Assembly: GCA_021799355.1 (NCBI GenBank)
Contig: JAJZAQ010000008.1
Span: 16,721 to 80,720 of the forward strand
DNA from: Pseudomonadota bacterium
Lineage (GTDB): Bacteria > Pseudomonadota > Gammaproteobacteria > Burkholderiales > Burkholderiaceae_C
Direction: 5' to 3'
Length of the DNA: 64,000 nucleotides
Below, in pieces: positions 1 through 8,067 of this stretch. A program made the translations under genes and the position numbers. Below the pieces are notes generated by a model. The model was not told the DNA's origin, searched no databases, and worked only from the letters and a program-made list of their open reading frames with translations. Each line of letters begins with the position of its first letter. Within the stretch, counting starts at the first letter, position 1.

Positions 1-1006
1 GTGCAAACGCACCCCGGCGTTACGCCACGCTGCCGGCTTTGTCAACGCGCTGCTGCGCCGCTACCTCACCCGCCCGCGCGAACACCCCGCCCCCGCGGCG
101 CAGTCCCTGCAGGCGCGCTGGAACCATCCGGACTGGTGGGTGCAGGCCCTGCAGCGCGCCTACCCGCAGCAGTGGCAGAGCATTCTCGACGTCGCCCAGC
201 GCCGGCCGACCATGACCTTGCGCGTCAACCCGCGGCGCGTGTCGCGCACCGCCTACGTGCAGGCACTGGCCGCCGTCGGGCTGCGCGCCTGCGTCCCCGC
301 CGACCCGGCGCTCGACCAGGCGTTGCTGCTGGAGCAGGCCGTCGCCGTGGAGCGCCTGCCCGGCTTTGCCCAGGGCTGGGTCAGCGTGCAGGACGCAGCG
401 GCGCAGTACGCCGCACCGCTGCTCGACGTCCACGCCGGGCGGCGCGTGCTCGACGCCTGCGCCGCCCCCGGAGGCAAGACCGCACATCTGCTCGAACGCT
501 GCGACTGCGACCTGCTCGCCCTAGACAAGGACGCCGCACGCCTGCAAAAGGTGCAGGAAACCCTGCAACGGCTGGGCCTGCACGCGCGGACACTGGCAGC
601 CGACGCCGCACATCCCGCCGCCTGGTGGGACGGCACGCCGTTCGACCGCATTCTGCTCGACGCGCCGTGCAGCGCCTCGGGCATCGTGCGGCGGCATCCG
701 GATATCCGCTGGCTGCGCCGGGCGGACGACATCGCCGCACTGGCAGCGACGCAGGCCGCGCTGCTCGACGCGCTGTGGCCCCTGCTGCGCCGCGGCGGCA
801 AGCTGCTCTACGTCACCTGTTCCGTGTTTCCGCAGGAGGGCGACGAGCAGGCCAGGGCGTTTTTGCGCCGCCACGCCGATGCGATAGCATCGCCCGCACC
901 CGGCCAGTTGTTGCCGCAGCAACCGCACGCCGGCGAAAACCCAGCCGCCGCGGCGCCTGTGGCGCAGGACGGTTTTTTCTACGCCCTGTTCACCAAATCG
1001 TCGTGA
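1..1006 (+). CDS. rsmB: 16S rRNA (cytosine-967-C5)-methyltransferase RsmB, 5' truncated by window edge
   Basis: The reading frame is open from base 2, so the N-terminus lies outside the window. The first visible residues (RHAAGFVNALLRRYL) match the end of the NusB-like RNA-binding domain of RsmB. The SAM-dependent methyltransferase domain follows: the SAM-binding loop DACAAPGGKT, then DAPCSASG with the first conserved cysteine, then YVTCSVFP with the second cysteine typical of RNA m5C methyltransferases. The enzyme methylates C967 of 16S rRNA. The stop (TGA 1004-1006) overlaps the GTG start of the next gene, which indicates translational coupling. The rsmB - DUF4390 - ntrY order is common in Burkholderiales. 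Confidence 0.93.
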   Translation, partial: CKRTPALRHAAGFVNALLRRYLTRPREHPAPAAQSLQARWNHPDWWVQALQRAYPQQWQSILDVAQRRPTMTLRVNPRRVSRTAYVQALAAVGLRACVPADPALDQALLLEQAVAVERLPGFAQGWVSVQDAAAQYAAPLLDVHAGRRVLDACAAPGGKTAHLLERCDCDLLALDKDAARLQKVQETLQRLGLHARTLAADAAHPAAWWDGTPFDRILLDAPCSASGIVRRHPDIRWLRRADDIAALAATQAALLDALWPLLRRGGKLLYVTCSVFPQEGDEQARAFLRRHADAIASPAPGQLLPQQPHAGENPAAAAPVAQDGFFYALFTKSS

Positions 1007-1593
1007 CACCCGCCCACCTTCCCCCCGACCTGCAGCGCCGCAGACTGCTGCGCGCTGGCCTGGCGTTGGCCGCCGGTGCGGGGCTGTGGCGCCTTGCGGG
1101 CGCGGTCACCGTGGACACCGAGCCGCTGATGCTGACCATGAGCCCGGATGGGCTGTTCGTCACCACGGCGGCGGTGTTCGCCCTGCCTCGCAGCCTGGAG
1201 GAGGTCTTGCATCGCGGCATCGCGCTGTACTTCGAAACCGTGGCCACCGTGGTGCGGCCACGCTGGTACTGGTTCAACGAAGACGTGGCGCAGGCCAAAC
1301 GCGAAGTGCGCCTGGCCTACCAGCCACTGCTGCAACGCTACCGCGTGTCCGTCGGCGGGCTGCAGCAAAACTACGAAAGCCTGGACGAGGCGCTGGGCGT
1401 GGTGCAACGCACCCGCAACCTGCGCGTGGCCGAGGCCTCGCAGCTCGTCCCCGGGCGCACCTACGAACTCGACGCCCGCTTCCGCCTGGATCTGTCGCAA
1501 TTGCCGCGGCCGTTCCAGCTCAATGTGTCGTCGCAGTCGGACTGGAAAATCGAAGCGACGTTTGCCCCGCAGACGTTCGTCTGGACGCCCTGA
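1003..1593 (+). CDS. DUF4390 family exported protein
   Basis: A protein of about 196 residues starting at GTG 1003, which overlaps the rsmB stop (GTGA). An arginine-rich start (RRRLLRAG) followed by an Ala/Leu-rich hydrophobic stretch looks like a signal sequence. The rest is a soluble domain with the conserved patterns WYWFNEDVA, RVSVGGLQQNY and LPRPFQLNVSS, which are typical of DUF4390. It is stop-to-start spaced by 2 bases with ntrY. Its function is not established. The genetic context (always beside ntrY/rsmB in these bacteria) suggests a role at the envelope with the NtrY sensor, but that is inference. Confidence 0.8.
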   Translation: MTPAHLPPDLQRRRLLRAGLALAAGAGLWRLAGAVTVDTEPLMLTMSPDGLFVTTAAVFALPRSLEEVLHRGIALYFETVATVVRPRWYWFNEDVAQAKREVRLAYQPLLQRYRVSVGGLQQNYESLDEALGVVQRTRNLRVAEASQLVPGRTYELDARFRLDLSQLPRPFQLNVSSQSDWKIEATFAPQTFVWTP

Positions 1594-1595
1594 CC

Positions 1596-3893
1596 ATGCA
1601 GCACACCAATTCCTGGGACAGCCGCACCTCGCGCTGGGCAGTGCGCATGGCGCTGGCGCTAGGGCTGCCGCTGGCGGTGTTCCTGATGTTTTTGCTCGCC
1701 GTCTCGACCAAAAACACCGAGCAGCCCAGCCCGGTATTCGCCTGGCTGTACTGGATCAACTTCGTCGTCGCCGGGGTGCTGCTGCTGATGGTGCTGGCGC
1801 TGGGGTTGCGGCTGGGCTGGAGGCTGCACAAGCGCCGTTTCGGCAGCCGCCTGCTGTTCAAGCTTGCAGCCATTTTCGCGCTCGTCGGCGTGCTGCCCGG
1901 GGTGGTGATCTACACCGTGTCGTACCAGTTCGTCGCCCGCAGCATCGAGACCTGGTTCGACGTCAAGGTCGAGGGCGCGCTCAGCGCCGGCCTGAACCTG
2001 GGCCGCACCACGCTGAACGTGCTGCAGGCGGATCTGCAGGCCAAGGCACGCAATCTGTCGGTGCAGATCGCCGAAGACCCCACGTTGCTGTCGCCACTGG
2101 CGATGGAGCAGTTGCGCCAGCAGCTCGGCCTGCAGCAAATCACCGTTTTCGACGGCAACGGCACCGTGCTGGTCACCGCCGGCGGCGACCCGTTTTCCCT
2201 CATCCCGGACATCCCGGGGCCGAACGGCATGCGGCAGTTGCGCACCATGGGATCGATCGCCGACATTGAAGGCGGCGACGACGGCACCGGGCACATGCCG
2301 CAGACGCTCAAGCTGCGCGTGGTGGTCGGCGTGCCTTCGCGCCACTTCATTCTGCCCGGGCACAGCCGCTATCTGCAGCTCATCCAGAACGTGCCGCAGG
2401 CCATCTCCAACAGCGCACTCGAAGTGCAGCGCGCCTACGGCGAATACCAGGAACGCGCGTTGGGCCGCGAGGGACTCAAGCGCATGTACATTTCCACCCT
2501 CACCCTCACGCTGTTTCTCGCCGTGTTTCTCGCCGTGCTGCTGGCCGTGGTGCTGGGCAACCAGCTCGCCAAGCCGCTGCTGCTGCTGGCCGATGGCATG
2601 AAGGCCGTGGCCGAAGGCGACCTGCGGCAAAAACCCGCGCTGGAGCGCAACGACGAACTCGGCGTGCTGGTGCGCTCGTTCAACGCCATGACCAACCAGC
2701 TCGCCGAAGCGCGGGCGCAGGCACAGTACAACCATGATGCGCTCGAAGCCTCCCGCGCCTATCTGCAGAGCGTGCTCGACAACCTCAGCGCGGGCGTGAT
2801 GGTGCTCGGCAGCGACCAGCGCCTGGCGCTGGCCAACCCCAGCGCCACGCGGTTGCTGCGCGCGCCGCTGCAAGGCCTCATCGGCCAGCCGCTGCAACAA
2901 TTGCCCAGCCTGGAAGCGTTCGCCCGCACCCTGTCGGAGGCGTTCGCCTCACTCGATGAACAGGATCACGCCAGCGCCAACCCGCACTGGCTGCAGCAGA
3001 TCGAATACCAGCTTCCCAATAGCGACGCCAGCATCACCCTGCTGGTGCGTGGCGCCCGGCTGGCGCTTCCCGGACAGCCGGCTTCGGTCGTCGTGTTCGA
3101 CGACATCACCGAAGTCATCTCGGCACAGCGCTCGCTGGCCTGGGCCGAAGTGGCACGGCGCCTGGCACACGAAATCAAAAACCCGCTGACCCCCATCCAG
3201 CTCTCGGCCGAACGGCTGCAAATGAAACTCGCGCCCAAGCTCGAAGGCGCCGACCGCGACATGCTGCAGCGCAGCACGACGACCATTGTCAACCAGGTAC
3301 AGGCCATGCAGCACATGGTCAACGACTTCCGTGACTACGCCCGTCTGCCCGCCGGCAAGCCCGAGCCGATGAATCTCAACACCCTCATCCGCGACGTGCT
3401 CAACCTCTACGCCAGCCTGAGCGCGCACGACGGCAGCAGCGCCGACGAAGACCCCGAAGTCCGCGCCGATCTGGCCGATCCCCTGCCCGACATCTTGGGC
3501 AACGCCACGCAATTGCGGCAGGTCATCCACAACCTGCTGCAAAACGCCATCGACGCCGTGTCGGCGCAGGCCGAGCGCAAAGTGCGCATTCGCACCGAGG
3601 CCCTGCCGTCGCCGGGCAGCCCGGCGCCGCGGGTGCGGCTGAGCGTGACCGACAACGGCCCCGGGTTCAGCGAAAAAATTCTCAGCCGCGCCTTCGAACC
3701 CTACGTCACGAGCAAACCCCGCGGCACCGGGCTGGGACTGGCCGTGGTGAAAAAAATCACCGAGGAGCACCATGCCCGCATCGAAATCCAGAACCTGCAG
3801 GCCGACGGTCGTGTTTGCGGGGCGCGCGTTTCCCTTATATTCCCTGGGCTGACGCAACACACTGCCGCGTCAGCGCCCCTGCAGCCTGCATGA
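1596..3893 (+). CDS. ntrY: NtrY-type membrane sensor histidine kinase
   Basis: 765 residues; the ATG at 1596 lies 2 bases after the preceding stop. Three N-terminal transmembrane helices lie at roughly residues 18-35, 45-66 and 84-104. A periplasmic region follows, then a fourth helix near 300-322, HAMP (about 322-375) and PAS (about 385-500). The histidine-kinase core has the H-box with phospho-acceptor His525 in LAHEIKNPLTP, the N-box HNLLQNAIDAV, and the G boxes DNGPGFSE and GTGLGLAVV. It autophosphorylates and passes phosphate to the regulator encoded 62 bases downstream. NtrY kinases are linked to nitrogen or redox responses in Proteobacteria; the specific stimulus cannot be read from sequence. 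Confidence 0.92.
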   Translation: MQHTNSWDSRTSRWAVRMALALGLPLAVFLMFLLAVSTKNTEQPSPVFAWLYWINFVVAGVLLLMVLALGLRLGWRLHKRRFGSRLLFKLAAIFALVGVLPGVVIYTVSYQFVARSIETWFDVKVEGALSAGLNLGRTTLNVLQADLQAKARNLSVQIAEDPTLLSPLAMEQLRQQLGLQQITVFDGNGTVLVTAGGDPFSLIPDIPGPNGMRQLRTMGSIADIEGGDDGTGHMPQTLKLRVVVGVPSRHFILPGHSRYLQLIQNVPQAISNSALEVQRAYGEYQERALGREGLKRMYISTLTLTLFLAVFLAVLLAVVLGNQLAKPLLLLADGMKAVAEGDLRQKPALERNDELGVLVRSFNAMTNQLAEARAQAQYNHDALEASRAYLQSVLDNLSAGVMVLGSDQRLALANPSATRLLRAPLQGLIGQPLQQLPSLEAFARTLSEAFASLDEQDHASANPHWLQQIEYQLPNSDASITLLVRGARLALPGQPASVVVFDDITEVISAQRSLAWAEVARRLAHEIKNPLTPIQLSAERLQMKLAPKLEGADRDMLQRSTTTIVNQVQAMQHMVNDFRDYARLPAGKPEPMNLNTLIRDVLNLYASLSAHDGSSADEDPEVRADLADPLPDILGNATQLRQVIHNLLQNAIDAVSAQAERKVRIRTEALPSPGSPAPRVRLSVTDNGPGFSEKILSRAFEPYVTSKPRGTGLGLAVVKKITEEHHARIEIQNLQADGRVCGARVSLIFPGLTQHTAASAPLQPA

Positions 3894-3954
3894 GCGCCCC
3901 GCTGCGCCCACGGCACCGCTCTGAGCGGGCTGGTGTTTGAGAGAGTGAGTTGGT

Positions 3955-4677
3955 ATGGCGAGTATTTTGGTGGTCGATGACGAAATGGGAATCCGTGAGC
4001 TGCTCTCGGAGATTCTCAACGACGAAGGACACAGCGTGTCGCTGGCCGAAAATGCCGCACAAGCCCGACAGATGCGCGCGCAATCGCGCCCCGATCTGGT
4101 GCTGCTCGACATCTGGATGCCCGACACCGACGGCGTCACGCTGCTCAAGGAATGGGCCAGCAGCGGCCAACTCACCATGCCCGTGATCATGATGTCCGGC
4201 CACGGCACCATCGACCATGCCGTCGAGGCCACACGCATCGGTGCCATGGCGTTTCTGGAAAAACCCATCGCGCTGCAAAAACTGCTGCAGGCCGTTTCGC
4301 AGGCGCTGACCAAACCGGTTGCACGGGCTGCAGGCAACCCGCCGCAAGCCGCCGCGGCAACAGCGACCACCGGGCCGGCGACCCCACAGGACACACCACC
4401 GCCTGCAGCATTGCCGTCGGAGCGCGCGTTTTTGCTCGATCGCCCACTGCGCGAAGCCCGTGACGAATTCGAACGGGCCTACTTCGAATTCCACCTGGCA
4501 CGCGAAAACGGCAGCATGACGCGCGTCGCAGAAAAGACCGGCCTGGAACGCACCCACCTGTACCGAAAAATCAAACAGCTCGGCGTCGATCTGGGCCGCA
4601 GCAGCCGCAACAAGTCCGACACCGCGCCCTGTCCAGAAGACGAACCCGCCGCCGGCCACCCGACATCCTCACGCTAA
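3955..4677 (+). CDS. NtrX-like response regulator, receiver plus Fis-type HTH, no AAA+ domain
   Basis: 240 residues. The receiver domain (1-120) has acidic residues D8-D9, phospho-acceptor Asp52 (VLLDIWMPD), Ser81 and Lys103 (FLEKPIAL). After a low-complexity Ala/Pro/Thr linker (about 115-155) comes a C-terminal Fis-like helix-turn-helix (MTRVAEKTGLERTHLYRKIK). A classical NtrX of about 450 residues has a sigma-54 AAA+ ATPase between these domains. It is absent here, so this protein cannot activate sigma-54 directly and probably works as a DNA-binding repressor or activator. It is the partner of the upstream NtrY kinase. The frame is intact, so this is a short family member and not a broken gene. 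Confidence 0.88.
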   Translation: MASILVVDDEMGIRELLSEILNDEGHSVSLAENAAQARQMRAQSRPDLVLLDIWMPDTDGVTLLKEWASSGQLTMPVIMMSGHGTIDHAVEATRIGAMAFLEKPIALQKLLQAVSQALTKPVARAAGNPPQAAAATATTGPATPQDTPPPAALPSERAFLLDRPLREARDEFERAYFEFHLARENGSMTRVAEKTGLERTHLYRKIKQLGVDLGRSSRNKSDTAPCPEDEPAAGHPTSSR

Positions 4678-4769
4678 ACCCCGCCCTTCGGACAGGTCGG
4701 CGAAAAAATTTGTTAGGATATCTGTTTTGATCGTGCAGATGCGCTTGCACTCGCGAAACAAAATCAACC

Positions 4770-4845
<76 letters not shown>

Positions 4846-4853
4846 CCCCTGCA

Positions 4854-4882
4854 AAAGCCCGAATCCGTTTCGGGCTTTTTGT
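4854..4882 (+). terminator. Rho-independent terminator of tRNA-Phe
   Basis: A perfect 10-bp inverted repeat AAAGCCCGAA / TTCGGGCTTT with a 5-base loop, followed by a T run, 9 bases after the tRNA CCA end. Confidence 0.9.
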
Positions 4883-4973
4883 TTGCAGTCGCAGGTTCTG
4901 GCATTGGTCGATGCGGACAAGCAAAAGCCGCCTTACCCCGCACACGGCCTGTGAGTGGATCGAAGAGCCCGCC

Positions 4974-4978
4974 GTGTC
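4974..4978. repeat. Prophage target-site duplication, left copy (GTGTC)
   Basis: GTGTC directly precedes the TGTAAG terminus of the prophage and is repeated exactly after its other end (40573-40577). A 5-bp duplication is the hallmark of Mu-type transposition. Confidence 0.9.
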
Positions 4979-5050
4979 TGTAAGCCGCAACATGATTTGC
5001 GACTCAGCGCAACATGATTTGAGTCGCAAATTAAGTGGCGGATTTGTAAC
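4979..5050. promoter_or_regulatory. Prophage right (S/R) end with transposase binding sites
   Basis: Three similar sites lie within 72 bases of the terminus: CATGATTTGCGACT (4991-5004), CATGATTTGAGTCGC (5012-5026) and TAAGTGGCGGATTTGTAAC (5032-5050). The last is repeated exactly at 40419-40437 near the other end. The shared core is GATTTG followed by a C/A-rich triplet. By analogy with the three transposase sites at each Mu end these are the MuA-type recognition sites; binding is inferred. Confidence 0.75.
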
Positions 5051-5113
5051 TTTGTAGCGCTGGCAAATCTGGCTAAGGCGGCGGATTGAAGGCGGGCTCC
5101 AAGGGGATTCGAG

Positions 5114-5137
5114 GGCGGCTTGAGGCCGTCTTTTTTT
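5114..5137 (+). terminator. Terminator facing into the prophage
   Basis: Stem GGCGGC / GCCGTC (one G-T pair), loop TTGAG, then seven T on the plus strand. It lies between the phage end and the last tail gene and would stop transcription entering from the tRNA side before it becomes antisense to the late genes. A 14-bp piece of it (CTTGAGGCCGTCTT) recurs at 40325-40338 near the opposite phage end. Confidence 0.6.
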
Positions 5138-5157
5138 GTTTTTGTGCGGCGCAGCAA

Positions 5158-7266
5158 TCAGACGGTCAAATCGAAGGCGGTGAGCTGCGGTGCGGCACTG
5201 TCGATGCGGTCGCCGCGCACATAGACGCTGGCATTGGCGGTGGCGGCAATGGGGTTGCGCACGCGCTGGGTGCCGCCGCCGGGGTATTGCACGAGGGCGG
5301 TGCCGTCGGCAAAGGCGGCTTGCACGGTCGCGGGGCGGATGGGGTCTTGCGGCAGCAGGCGGGCAAAGCCGGACCAAATGTTGGGCGTGTCCTCGCCCAA
5401 GGTCAGGGTTTGACGCACGGTGAGCGCGCGGTCGCTGCGCTGCACGTCGATCTGCACGGCGTTGACGATGGCTCGGGTGGCGGTGCTGCCCAAGGTGATC
5501 TGCGCCACGTCGCCAATGGCGGCCAGGCCGAAGGGGTTGCCGTCCAGCGGCAGGGTGACGGCGCGCACGTCGGGCTGCTGCGCCTGCGCGGCCAGCAGGC
5601 GGCTGCCGAGCAGCCGGGCGGCGTCGGCATGGGTGATCAGCGGGTGCTGCACCGGGGCCAGGGCGCGGTCGCCCGCGGTGCCGTCGCGGTAGACGCGGGC
5701 GAGCACGCCGCCGGGGCTGCCGCCAGCGACGAACGCGGCATTGGCCTGCGCCGGCGGGGCGTTGCGGCGGGAGACGGAGAGCACCGCGGATTCGGGGATG
5801 GTGATCTGCGGCGCGGCGCTGGCCAGCGCCCACGGCAGCACGGGGTAGCGCGGCTGGATGCGCAGGGTGCGCTGCGTGCGGTCGGGCACGACGACCAGGC
5901 CGCACCCGGTGGCCGCGCTCAGGATGGCCGCCAGCGGCGATTGGTTGGCCCAGCTCCACGCGCCGGCGGGCACCAGCCAGTCGGGCGTGCCCGGCGCCCA
6001 GGCGATTTGCCAGCCACTGCCGATGGGCAGGTGCGCGGCGAGCACTTGCTGCACGGTCAGGTCGCTGGCGGTCACGCCGCTGGACGGCAGTTGATACGGC
6101 GCGGCCAGCTCGGCGCTCAAGCCCCGGCCTTTGACCGACACGCTGCGCTGGCCGTGGCTGCGGTCTTCGGCCCAGTCTTCGACCAGCGCGGTGAAGGTGT
6201 AGCCGTCGATGGCGATTTGCAGCGCCACGGGCTGGCCGCTGGCGTCGGGGCGCACGGCGTCCACGGCGTCGGGGCCGAGCAGCGCGGCGGAAAAACTCCA
6301 CGCGGCGCTGTCGGCGTCTAGCGCCAGGGTGACGCTGCGCGCGGGGATGGCGATGTTGTCCGACAGGCGGGTAACCGAGACGTCGTGCAGCATGATGTAG
6401 GCGCGCAGGATGGGGATGACGATGGGCTGCCGGTCGTCCGCGCGGCAGATGCGGCCAAAGCGCAGCACCCACGGCGCGCCGGCCTCGACGCGGCAGGCAA
6501 ACGGCAGGTCGGCGGTGATGGTGCGCGGCACGGGCGGCGGCGGCACGTAGGGCGTGGGCCGCGGCCAGAGCAGGCGCACGGGGCCGGCGTCTTGCCACGG
6601 CGCGCGGCGGCGGGTGGTGCGCGCGGCGGCGTTTTGCCAGCGGGCGCGCCAATGGCGCGGCGCGGGGGTGGCGTTCTGCCAGGCGCTGGCGCGGGCGATG
6701 CCGCGCGACGGCGGATGCCGGTAGGGCGCGGCCAGGCGGGCGGTGCGCGCGGCGGCGTCTTGCCAGGCGGCGGCTGCGCGCTCGGCGCGGGCCGCAGGCA
6801 GGTGGTACGGCGCGGCGGCGGCGGCCGCCAGCGGCGCGGCGGGCTGCCACACGGCGCGACGGTCGGCGGCGGCAACGGGCAGCGCGCGCCAGCGCGAGGC
6901 GCGCGCAGCGGCCAGTGGCGCGGCGGGCTGCCAAGCCAGCGCCGTCTGCGGGGAAAGGACGAACGGCGCTTGCCACGGCGCGGCGGATTGCGCGCGGGCT
7001 TGAACCGCCACTTGCCACGGCGCGGCGGCGGGGCGTAGCAGACCGCGGAAGGCGTCGGCGTCGTAGCGCACGGTGCCGGCGGCGGCCAGCGCGGGCAGCG
7101 CCACCGCACCCTGCAGCCGGGTGCTGCCGAGCACGCGCCCGCTGGCAGCCAGCGGCGGCAGCGTGGCTGCGCCGGACAGGTCGGTGGCGGGCGCCTGCGC
7201 GCCGGCGCCAAACGCCAGGTCGGCACTGGTGCTGCGTGGGCGGGCAAAGCGCAGATCGACGCTCAC
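5158..7266 (-). CDS. Phage tail-tip/hub protein with eleven 14-residue aromatic repeats
   Basis: 702 residues, the last late gene. The start is GTG at 7266, supported by AGGAG 7 bases upstream. Residues about 30-64 hold two 21-residue repeats (GAATLPPLAASG, GAVALPALAAAG). Residues about 82-235 hold a strictly spaced 14-residue repeat with an aromatic residue at 84, 98, 112, 126, 140, 154, 168, 182, 196, 210 and 224 (nine Trp, two Tyr), mostly as xWQ. From about 250 on there is a globular domain (VSVTRLSDNIAI, GLLGP-like and VKGRGLSAELAAPY stretches) that resembles the beta-barrel hub domains of phage tail baseplates. I infer a tail-tip or receptor-contact role from position and shape. The exact family is not recognised. 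Confidence 0.7.
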   Translation of the reverse strand: MSVDLRFARPRSTSADLAFGAGAQAPATDLSGAATLPPLAASGRVLGSTRLQGAVALPALAAAGTVRYDADAFRGLLRPAAAPWQVAVQARAQSAAPWQAPFVLSPQTALAWQPAAPLAAARASRWRALPVAAADRRAVWQPAAPLAAAAAAPYHLPAARAERAAAAWQDAAARTARLAAPYRHPPSRGIARASAWQNATPAPRHWRARWQNAAARTTRRRAPWQDAGPVRLLWPRPTPYVPPPPVPRTITADLPFACRVEAGAPWVLRFGRICRADDRQPIVIPILRAYIMLHDVSVTRLSDNIAIPARSVTLALDADSAAWSFSAALLGPDAVDAVRPDASGQPVALQIAIDGYTFTALVEDWAEDRSHGQRSVSVKGRGLSAELAAPYQLPSSGVTASDLTVQQVLAAHLPIGSGWQIAWAPGTPDWLVPAGAWSWANQSPLAAILSAATGCGLVVVPDRTQRTLRIQPRYPVLPWALASAAPQITIPESAVLSVSRRNAPPAQANAAFVAGGSPGGVLARVYRDGTAGDRALAPVQHPLITHADAARLLGSRLLAAQAQQPDVRAVTLPLDGNPFGLAAIGDVAQITLGSTATRAIVNAVQIDVQRSDRALTVRQTLTLGEDTPNIWSGFARLLPQDPIRPATVQAAFADGTALVQYPGGGTQRVRNPIAATANASVYVRGDRIDSAAPQLTAFDLTV

Positions 7267-7278
7267 GGCGCGGCTCCT

Positions 7279-7668
7279 TTATGGCTCTGCGAGAGTGAGC
7301 GCCGACAGGCTGACCTGGCCGCCGGCATACACCAGCGCCGGAGTGGCCACCAGCGCCGTGGTCTGCGGCTCGCCCGGCGCGGGCGGCGGGCCGACGTCCA
7401 GATCGGCCAGCCACGCGCCTTGCGCGTCGCGCAGCCGCAGCAGCGTGGGCGCGCCGTCGGCCTGCGCCATGACCGGCGCCGGGGCGATGACCACCTGCGC
7501 GCCGCTGGCCGAGAGCGCGCCCAGCGCCCATTGCGCCAACAAGGCGCCTGCGGGCGCGGCGCCGGGCGCGGGCAGCGCGCCGGCATACAGCTCGGCGCTG
7601 CCGCCGGACAGCGCGGCGGCAGTGGCCTGCGCGCGGGCGGCTTTGAGCGCGGGCGACAGCGCGATCAC
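7279..7668 (-). CDS. Prophage tail-region protein, unknown
   Basis: 129 residues, Ala/Pro-rich, with no recognised domain. It overlaps the end of the preceding gene by 4 bases and ends 12 bases before the start of the tail-tip gene, so it belongs to the same late operon. Predicted beta-strand segments (TLLRLRDAQGAWLADLDV, ALVYAGGQVSLSAL) suggest a small structural or assembly protein. Position is the only guide to function. Confidence 0.6.
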   Translation of the reverse strand: MIALSPALKAARAQATAAALSGGSAELYAGALPAPGAAPAGALLAQWALGALSASGAQVVIAPAPVMAQADGAPTLLRLRDAQGAWLADLDVGPPPAPGEPQTTALVATPALVYAGGQVSLSALTLAEP

Positions 7669-8058
7669 GGCATGGCCTCCAGGGTGAAGCCGATGCGCGC
7701 CTCGGGGTCGTACTGCCCGGTGTGGTCGACGCCGAGCACCAGATACTGCTCACCCGACGGGCGCGAGGTGTCGAGCGTGGTGTTTTGCAGCGGCGCCGCG
7801 GGCAGGCGGTCAAAGGCGTACTGGCCGGTGACGGGGTGGCTCCAGGTGGCGTCGATCAACCGCAGGCTGGGGTAAGCCAGCAGCCGCACCAGGCGAGCGG
7901 CGGGCACGCCGCCTACCGTCACCTGCCCGCGAATGCGCCAGGCCCCGCGCTCGATGGCGCGCGGCTGGCGCAGCAGTTGGCCGCCCAGCCCGCTCAGGCG
8001 AAACGGCAGCGCGCGCGCCGGGGGCGTAGCGGTACAGGCTGTAGCTGAACGTAGTCAT
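7665..8058 (-). CDS. Prophage tail-region protein with apparent frameshift
   Basis: ATG at 8056-8058 opens MTTFSYSLYRYAPGAR, in a frame that then turns into arginine-rich nonsense and stops at 7810. From about 8015 the neighbouring frame reads sensible protein (LPFRLSGLGGQLL, then RLVRLLAYPSLRLIDATW) to the stop at 7665. Removing one base from the five-C run just before this point (minus strand; G run near 8021-8025) joins both parts into one protein of about 130 residues. The second half alone has only a GTG start without a good ribosome site. Either the sequence has a homopolymer error, the gene is truly broken, or it is a programmed shift. The product is unknown; the context is tail assembly. 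Confidence 0.65.
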
Positions 8059-8067
8059 CGCGCCGCC

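Noticed and set aside
1..1593. 530-residue open frame covering rsmB and DUF4390
   Set aside because: Its first two thirds are Arg/Ala/Pro-rich shadow of rsmB; only the part after GTG 1003 is a real protein.
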